Of a DNA stretch of 41,179 nt, positions 35,466 through 41,179 are shown piece by piece (position 1 is the first letter of the stretch; the number at the start of each line of letters is the position of its first letter). The DNA comes from an uncultured Pelagibacteraceae bacterium (GTDB lineage: Bacteria; Pseudomonadota; Alphaproteobacteria; Pelagibacterales; Pelagibacteraceae), in assembly GCA_902545555.1 (NCBI GenBank), contig CACCGK010000008.1, forward strand, positions 1 through 41,179, in the 5' to 3' direction. Both the position numbers and the translations under genes were made by a program. The notes beneath the pieces were generated by a model, which saw only the letters and a program-made list of their open reading frames with translations, did no database searches and had not been told where the DNA came from.

Positions 35466-37376
35466 ATGGAATTATCGATTATATTTCTTCCACTTATTGC
35501 TTCAATTGTATCAGGTTTTTTTGGCAGATATATAGGTGATAGAAATTCTGAAATAGTAACAAGTGCTCTGGTTTCAATTTCTGCACTTTTATCAATTTAT
35601 GTCCTTTATCAAGTAATCGTAAATCAATATGAAGAAAATATTGTCATAGCTACATGGATAAGCTCGGGTTCACTTGATGTAAATTGGTCAATGTTAATTG
35701 ATCCATTATCAGCAGTAATGTTAGTAGTTGTAACTTCCGTATCTGCTTTAGTGCATATTTATTCAATTGGTTACATGTCTCATGATCCTCATAAGCCAAG
35801 ATTCATGGCTTACTTATCATTATTCACTTTTGCTATGTTGATGCTTGTAACATCAGATAATTTTATTCAATTATTTTTTGGCTGGGAAGGTGTTGGTCTT
35901 TGTTCTTATTTCTTAATAGGTTTTTGGTTTAAAAAAGAAAGTGCAAATGCTGCAGCAATAAAAGCATTTGTTGTAAACAGAGTAGGTGACTTTGGCTTTG
36001 CTTTAGGAATTTTTTTAATATTTTATTTATTTGGAACTGTTAATTACTCTGAAGTTTTTCAACAAATTCCAACTGTTGTAGATAAAAATTTATCCTTTTT
36101 AGGTTTTGAAGTTAAAGCAATAGATCTAATTTGTTTACTTTTATTTATTGGAGCAATGGGTAAATCCGCACAGATATTACTGCATACTTGGTTACCTGAT
36201 GCTATGGAAGGTCCAACACCTGTTTCTGCATTAATTCATGCAGCAACAATGGTAACAGCTGGTGTTTTCTTAGTTGTAAGATGTTCTCCAATCTATGAAT
36301 ATTCACCATTGATACTAAATTTTATAACTATCGTTGGAATGACTACAGCATTCTTTGCAGCAACTGTCGCTCTAGTTCAAACAGATATAAAAAAAATTAT
36401 TGCTTACTCTACATGTAGCCAACTTGGTTATATGTTTTTTGCAGCTGGAGTAGGTGCATACAATGTTGCTATGTTTCACTTATTTACTCATGCATTTTTC
36501 AAAGCCTTATTATTTTTAGGATCTGGTTCAGTAATCCATGCATTTAAAGATGAGCAAAATATAAATAACATGGGAGGTGTATGGAAAAAGTTACCATATA
36601 CATATACTTTAATGATAATAGGAACACTTGCATTAACAGGTTTTCCATTTTTATCAGGATTTTATTCTAAAGACGCAATTATAGAATTTGCATATTTAAA
36701 AGGTAATACCACTGGTTATTATGCAGCTGGAATTGGAATAATTACAGCATTTTTAACATCTATTTATTCATGGAGATTGATATTTAAAACTTTCCATGGA
36801 GAGTATAATAACAAAGAGATCAAAATAGAGGAAACACATGAGTCCCCATTGGTTATGCTCGTTCCATTATTTATTCTCTCAATAGGAGCTGTTTTTGCTG
36901 GTTTTCTATTTAAAGGACTATTTATTGGTCATGGTGAGAATTTATTCTGGGCAGAGTCTATTAAGTTCTTAGAACCTTTGAGTGCTGAGCACCCACCTTT
37001 ATGGTTTTTACTTTTAACACCATGTTTAGTTTTAGTATCTATTCCAATTGCTTATTACTTATTTGTAAAAAACAAAGAGCTTCCTAATTCAATAGTTTCT
37101 ATAAACAAACCTTTGTATAATTTTTTAGTTAACAAATGGTATTTTGATGAGTTGTATGATGTATTGTTTATTAAATCCTCAAAAAAACTAGGTCTATTTT
37201 TATGGAAATTTTGTGATGGAACTATAATAGATGGTTTTGGTCCTGATGGAATTTCTTCTTTTATAAAAAAATGTTCAATCAAAGCAACTAAATTTCAAAG
37301 TGGTTTTATCTATCAATATGCATTTGTAATGTTATTAGGTTTCTCTGCTTTACTAACTTTTTTAATAGTTAAATAA
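35466..37376 (+). CDS. nuoL: NADH-quinone oxidoreductase subunit L
   Basis: 636 aa, an antiporter-like subunit with a long C-terminal amphipathic helix. Signatures include FFGWEGVGLCSYFLIGFW with the key Glu, LLHTWLPDAMEGPTPVSALI and KKIIAYSTCSQLGYM with the helix-7 and -8 Lys residues. It is the distal proton-translocating unit. The stop overlaps nuoM by one base (TAATG). Confidence 0.98.
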   Translation: MELSIIFLPLIASIVSGFFGRYIGDRNSEIVTSALVSISALLSIYVLYQVIVNQYEENIVIATWISSGSLDVNWSMLIDPLSAVMLVVVTSVSALVHIYSIGYMSHDPHKPRFMAYLSLFTFAMLMLVTSDNFIQLFFGWEGVGLCSYFLIGFWFKKESANAAAIKAFVVNRVGDFGFALGIFLIFYLFGTVNYSEVFQQIPTVVDKNLSFLGFEVKAIDLICLLLFIGAMGKSAQILLHTWLPDAMEGPTPVSALIHAATMVTAGVFLVVRCSPIYEYSPLILNFITIVGMTTAFFAATVALVQTDIKKIIAYSTCSQLGYMFFAAGVGAYNVAMFHLFTHAFFKALLFLGSGSVIHAFKDEQNINNMGGVWKKLPYTYTLMIIGTLALTGFPFLSGFYSKDAIIEFAYLKGNTTGYYAAGIGIITAFLTSIYSWRLIFKTFHGEYNNKEIKIEETHESPLVMLVPLFILSIGAVFAGFLFKGLFIGHGENLFWAESIKFLEPLSAEHPPLWFLLLTPCLVLVSIPIAYYLFVKNKELPNSIVSINKPLYNFLVNKWYFDELYDVLFIKSSKKLGLFLWKFCDGTIIDGFGPDGISSFIKKCSIKATKFQSGFIYQYAFVMLLGFSALLTFLIVK

Positions 37377-38857
37377 TGAATTTTCCTATTCTTTCATCTT
37401 TAATATTATTGCCAATAGTTGGTGCTTTATTTTTATTTTTTACTAAAGATAAAGAAGGAAATAATTTAACTGCTAAATATGTTGCTTTATTTACAACTGT
37501 AGTAAATTTTTTAATTTCGATTTATCTGTGGATTTCTTTTGACCAATCAACATCTAGTTTTCAATTTGTAGAAGATAGAGTATGGATTGAAGGATTTATT
37601 AATTATAAAGTTGGAGTAGATGGTATTTCAATTTTATTTATTATTTTAACTACATTTATAACTCCCATTTGTATTATATCTGTAAATAATTCAGTCAAAA
37701 ATAGATTAAGAGATTTTTTAATTGCAATTCTAATCATGGAAAGTTTCATGATAGGTGTTTTCTGTGCACTTGATTTAGTTGTATTCTATTTATTTTTTGA
37801 AGCCGGATTGATCCCAATGTTTTTAATTATTGGTATTTGGGGAGGCGCAAGAAGAGTTTATTCAGCATTCAAATTCTTTTTATATACACTATTGGGATCT
37901 GTTTTAATGTTGGTTGCAATAATTTCAATTTATTGGATTACAGGAACAACTGACGTAGTTCAACTATATGAAATTGGTATTGATGTTAAATACCAAAATC
38001 TATTGTGGTTAGCATTTTTTAGTTCTTTTGCTGTTAAAACACCTATGTGGCCAGTTCATACATGGTTACCTGATGCTCACGTTGAGGCTCCTACCGCTGG
38101 ATCTGTTTTGTTAGCCGCTATATTATTAAAGATGGCTGGATATGGTTTTATAAGGTTTTCTTTAGGTCTATTCCCGATTGCATCTGAAGTATTTACACCA
38201 TTAATTTACACTCTGAGCGTTATAGCAATCATATTTACATCACTGATAGCTTTAATGCAGGAAGATATGAAAAAGTTAATTGCTTATTCATCAGTTGCGC
38301 ATATGGGTTTTGTAACTTTGGGTATATTCACTTTGCAACAACAAGGGATTGAAGGAAGTATAATTCAAATGATTAGTCACGGATTAGTTTCGGCAGCATT
38401 ATTTTTAACTGTTGGTGTAGTTTATGACAGAATGCATTCCAGATTGATAAGTACTTATGGCGGACTAGTTTCTGTAATTCCAAAATATTCAATACTATTT
38501 ATGTTATTTGCTTTGGCATCTCTAGGTTTACCTGGAACTAGTGGTTTTATTGGTGAGTTTTTAATATTAATGGGAGCTTTTAAAGATAATTTTTTAGTGG
38601 CAGTTATAGCAAGTATTGGGGTGATTTTAGGAGCTGCATACATGTTGTGGTTATATAAAAGAGTAGTATTTGGAAAATTAATAAACGAAGATCTTAAAAA
38701 AATTTTAGATTTAAATAGATCTGAATACTTTATTTTAAGTTGCTTAGCTGCACCAATCTTATTTTTTGGTTTTTATCCCGATCCATTAATAAACACTATT
38801 GAAGTTTCTGTGACCGATCTAATTAATATGCATGACTCAAATATAGCTAGTAAATAA
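37376..38857 (+). CDS. nuoM: NADH-quinone oxidoreductase subunit M
   Basis: 493 aa, an antiporter-like subunit of about fourteen helices. Landmarks are YLFFEAGLIPMFLIIGIWGG with the conserved Glu, MWPVHTWLPDAHVEAPTAGS and KKLIAYSSVAHMGFVTLG with the Lys in the broken helix. It is translationally coupled to nuoL and ends one base before nuoN. Confidence 0.98.
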   Translation: MNFPILSSLILLPIVGALFLFFTKDKEGNNLTAKYVALFTTVVNFLISIYLWISFDQSTSSFQFVEDRVWIEGFINYKVGVDGISILFIILTTFITPICIISVNNSVKNRLRDFLIAILIMESFMIGVFCALDLVVFYLFFEAGLIPMFLIIGIWGGARRVYSAFKFFLYTLLGSVLMLVAIISIYWITGTTDVVQLYEIGIDVKYQNLLWLAFFSSFAVKTPMWPVHTWLPDAHVEAPTAGSVLLAAILLKMAGYGFIRFSLGLFPIASEVFTPLIYTLSVIAIIFTSLIALMQEDMKKLIAYSSVAHMGFVTLGIFTLQQQGIEGSIIQMISHGLVSAALFLTVGVVYDRMHSRLISTYGGLVSVIPKYSILFMLFALASLGLPGTSGFIGEFLILMGAFKDNFLVAVIASIGVILGAAYMLWLYKRVVFGKLINEDLKKILDLNRSEYFILSCLAAPILFFGFYPDPLINTIEVSVTDLINMHDSNIASK

Positions 38858-38858
38858 T

Positions 38859-40277
38859 ATGGAAAATTTAAATTTAGTATTACCTGAAATTTTTATCTCA
38901 CTTTCAATAATGTTTTTACTTGTTTTGGGTGTGTTTAAAAAAGATAGTTCTAAAATCACATTTATTTTGTCTTTATTCGCAATTTTAATTACAGCGATAA
39001 TAACAATTAATGAAACTTTCTCTGTCAGCAGGGAAACTTTATTTAATGAAAGTGTTGTGATTGATAGTTTGTCCTCACTAATGAAAATTATAACATTGGT
39101 TGGAGGTTTTTTAGTTTTAGTTATTTCTTCAAGTTATTTAAAAACATTTAAAATGTACAATATCGAATACCCTATTCTTATTTTGAGCTCTATTCTGGGT
39201 ATGATGGTAATGATCAGTTCAAATGATTTAATTGTTTTTTATATGGGTTTAGAATTGCAATCATTAGCTCTTTATGTTTTAGCCACATATAATAGAGATC
39301 AACTAAAATCATCCGAAGCTGGTTTAAAATATTTTGTTTTAAGTGCATTATCCTCAGGATTATTGTTGTATGGATGCTCATTGGTGTATGGTTTTTCTGG
39401 TTCAACTAATTTTGATATAATATCAAATCAACTAAATTCTAATGAATATGTTTTAACATTTGGAATAGTGTTTATCTTAGTTGGTTTAGCTTTTAAAATT
39501 TCTGCAGTTCCGTTTCATATGTGGGCACCTGATGTTTATGAGGGATCTCCAACAACTGTAACATTATTTTTTACAATGGTACCCAAAATAGCTGCTTTAA
39601 CTGTATTTATAAGGTTTTTGTATGTTCCTTTTTTAAATTTAATCGATCAGTGGCAAATGATAATTGTTTTCTTATCAATTGCTTCAATGATTTTTGGAGC
39701 AGTTGCAGCAATAGGACAAACTAATATTAAAAGACTAATTGCCTACAGTTCTATTAGTCATATTGGTTATACTTTAGCAGGATTAGCTACTGTATCTAAT
39801 GAAGGAATTCAAAGTTCAATAATCTATATTTCAATATATGTTGTAATGAATTTAGCTCTTTTCTGTTGTCTATTAATGTTAAGAAGAAAGGATCAATATT
39901 ATGAGGATATTAGTGATCTTTCGGGATTATCAAAAAACCATCCGATGTTATCTTTATGTTTACTTGTAATACTGTTTTCTTTAGCAGGTATCCCGCCCCT
40001 TGCTGGTTTCTTTGCAAAATTTTATGTTTTTATAGCAGTGTTAGAACAATCAATGTATTTCTTAGCTATAGTAGGTTTATTATCTACTGTAGTTGCAGCA
40101 TTCTATTACTTAAGAATTATAAAAATCATATACTTTGATAAAGAAAAAGACAAATACGATACTGACCATAGTTTATGGTTAAAATTTTCACTTACAGTTT
40201 CAACGATATTAATCCTTTTATACTTCATATTCCCAAGTCAGTTAATAGAAGTTGTTTCAAGAATTAATATTATTTGA
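38859..40277 (+). CDS. nuoN: NADH-quinone oxidoreductase subunit N
   Basis: 472 aa, the third antiporter-like subunit. Signatures include YMGLELQSLALYVLATY, PFHMWAPDVYEGSPTTVT and KRLIAYSSISHIGYTLAG. It is the last nuo gene; its TGA overlaps the birA ATG by one base, so the operon probably reads into birA and coaX. Confidence 0.98.
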   Translation: MENLNLVLPEIFISLSIMFLLVLGVFKKDSSKITFILSLFAILITAIITINETFSVSRETLFNESVVIDSLSSLMKIITLVGGFLVLVISSSYLKTFKMYNIEYPILILSSILGMMVMISSNDLIVFYMGLELQSLALYVLATYNRDQLKSSEAGLKYFVLSALSSGLLLYGCSLVYGFSGSTNFDIISNQLNSNEYVLTFGIVFILVGLAFKISAVPFHMWAPDVYEGSPTTVTLFFTMVPKIAALTVFIRFLYVPFLNLIDQWQMIIVFLSIASMIFGAVAAIGQTNIKRLIAYSSISHIGYTLAGLATVSNEGIQSSIIYISIYVVMNLALFCCLLMLRRKDQYYEDISDLSGLSKNHPMLSLCLLVILFSLAGIPPLAGFFAKFYVFIAVLEQSMYFLAIVGLLSTVVAAFYYLRIIKIIYFDKEKDKYDTDHSLWLKFSLTVSTILILLYFIFPSQLIEVVSRINII

Positions 40278-40810
40278 TGAAATTAAAAAAATTTAAATTT
40301 AAAAAAGTTAAAAGCACAAATAATACCGCAATAAGAATTGTCAAAGAAACTAAATACAACTTAGGTATGGTTGTTGCTGAAACACAAGTAAATGGTAGAG
40401 GACAGTATGGAAGAAAATGGATATCATCAAAAGGAAATTTATTTGTCTCTTTTTTTAATGAACTAAATAAAACGAAACTATCGATTAATGCTATAACAAA
40501 AGTTAATTGTCTTTTAGTCAAAAAATTACTATCGTTATTTACAAGAAAAAAAATTTTATTTAAAAAACCGAACGACTTATTAATTGATAAAAAAAAAATT
40601 AGTGGCATTTTACAAGAAATCATATTTGTAAGAGATAAAAAATTTTTAATTACTGGTATAGGCATAAATATTAAAAATAATCCAATTATAAGGAATTATC
40701 CTACCACAAACTTGCAAGAGGTAACTAAAAAAAGTATTAGTAAATTAATTGTAGAAAATAAACTAAAACAACTTTTTGAAAAAAATTTATCTAAACTGTA
40801 TAAAATTTAA
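40277..40810 (+). CDS. birA: Short biotin--[acetyl-CoA-carboxylase] ligase
   Basis: 177 aa from ATG 40277; a TTG one codon earlier is less likely because the ATG forms a TGATG junction with nuoN. The biotinyl-AMP loop is GRGQYGRKW at 40-48, and FKKPNDLLIDKKKISGILQE holds the catalytic Lys region, with KPND in place of the usual KWPND. It lacks the DNA-binding N-terminus of E. coli BirA and also the C-terminal SH3-like domain, being little more than half the usual 250-320 residues. It is thus a non-regulatory ligase, biotinylating the carboxylase carrier protein. The nuoN-birA-coaX order is common in alphaproteobacteria. Confidence 0.9.
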   Translation: MKLKKFKFKKVKSTNNTAIRIVKETKYNLGMVVAETQVNGRGQYGRKWISSKGNLFVSFFNELNKTKLSINAITKVNCLLVKKLLSLFTRKKILFKKPNDLLIDKKKISGILQEIIFVRDKKFLITGIGINIKNNPIIRNYPTTNLQEVTKKSISKLIVENKLKQLFEKNLSKLYKI

Positions 40811-40812
40811 TA

Positions 40813-41179
40813 ATGTATATTCTTGGTGATATTGGTAATACGGAAACAAAATTATGCATTGTTTCAAAAAAAAATAAAATCTCAAAAAAAATTACTTTTT
40901 TATCAAAATCTGTAACCAACAAGCAGCTTAAAAGTTTATTTAAAAAAAATAAAATTCAATTAAATAAAATTGAAAAAATATTATTTTGTAGTGTTGTCCC
41001 AAAAACATTTTCTATAATTAATCAATTTTTATCGAAAAAAGTTAAAATAAAATGCTATGAAGTTAAAAAATTAAACTTAAAATCACTTATAAAAATTAAA
41101 GTAGATTATAAACAGGTAGGCTCAGATAGAATTACTAATGCTATAAGTTTAATGAACAATAAAAATAATTTTATAATTT
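40813..41179 (+). CDS. coaX: Type III pantothenate kinase, 3' end cut by window
   Basis: Begins at ATG 40813, two bases after the birA stop; 122 codons are visible before the window ends. The N-terminus LGDIGNTETKLC is the CoaX phosphate-binding motif (DxGNT.xK), SVVP lies at about 60-63, and GSDRITNAI at 103-111 is the pantothenate-binding G-x-DR. The enzyme carries out the first step of coenzyme A synthesis. Lysine- and asparagine-rich sequence between motifs reflects the AT bias of the genome. Confidence 0.93.
   Translation, partial: MYILGDIGNTETKLCIVSKKNKISKKITFLSKSVTNKQLKSLFKKNKIQLNKIEKILFCSVVPKTFSIINQFLSKKVKIKCYEVKKLNLKSLIKIKVDYKQVGSDRITNAISLMNNKNNFII

Noticed and set aside
1..41179. 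CRISPR arrays, insertion sequences, prophage genes, rRNA or tmRNA
   Set aside because: No spaced direct repeats, transposase or integrase signatures, phage structural genes or rRNA-like sequence were found on reading the window.

Overview
This window looks like part of a SAR11-type alphaproteobacterium (Candidatus Pelagibacter or a close relative). The DNA is strongly AT-rich, codons favour A/T, genes are nearly back to back with many start/stop overlaps, and the housekeeping order (tig-clpP-clpX-lon, tRNAs, nuoA-N, birA, coaX) is the alphaproteobacterial one. The assignment rests on gene content and composition; no alignment was run.

Layout. (1) About 1-3658, plus strand: a probable surface-glycan modification cassette. 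It holds the 3' part of a SAM methyltransferase, a 49-residue DUF5989-type membrane peptide, a NodU/CmcH-type carbamoyltransferase and an unrecognised polytopic membrane protein with conserved-looking histidines. (2) 3660-7255: two paralogous SGNH-hydrolase-like membrane-anchored proteins flank a DadA/PuuB-like FAD oxidoreductase. The oxidoreductase and the second SGNH gene are each broken by a +1 shift at a run of 10-11 A. (3) 7260-11006, minus strand: a tightly overlapped operon in the order GMC oxidoreductase, TerC-like membrane protein, SDR, M23 peptidase. (4) 11153-16496, plus strand: a TRAP transporter (dctP, intercistronic hairpin terminator, dctQ, dctM), then an NCS1-type permease and a second SDR. 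Regions 3 and 4 are divergent from a shared 146-bp gap and look like an uptake and oxidation locus for an unidentified small organic compound. (5) 16499-20039: small or housekeeping genes, namely a 43-aa peptide ORF, a DUF3047 protein, a YbgC-type thioesterase, a family-5-like uracil-DNA glycosylase, a histidine phosphatase, a 45-aa basic protein, a secreted hypothetical, a 57-aa two-helix membrane protein and a DUF1289 protein. (6) 20141-26330: tRNA-Leu(UAG), the protein-quality-control cluster tig-clpP-clpX-lon, tRNA-Val(UAC) and tRNA-Asp(GUC). (7) 26418-40277: all fourteen complex I genes nuoA-N on one strand. (8) 40277-end: a short birA and the 5' part of coaX.

How they work together: region 6 makes the nascent-chain chaperone and the ClpXP and Lon proteases; region 7 makes the proton-pumping NADH:quinone oxidoreductase that would use NADH from oxidations such as those in regions 3 and 4. 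Regions 1 and 2 probably decorate surface glycans and are the likely variable part of the chromosome. The least explained items are the two matching A-tract frameshifts, the histidine-bearing membrane protein next to the carbamoyltransferase, and several small ORFs. No CRISPR array, insertion sequence, prophage or rRNA was seen, and no gap over 300 bases lacks a gene.
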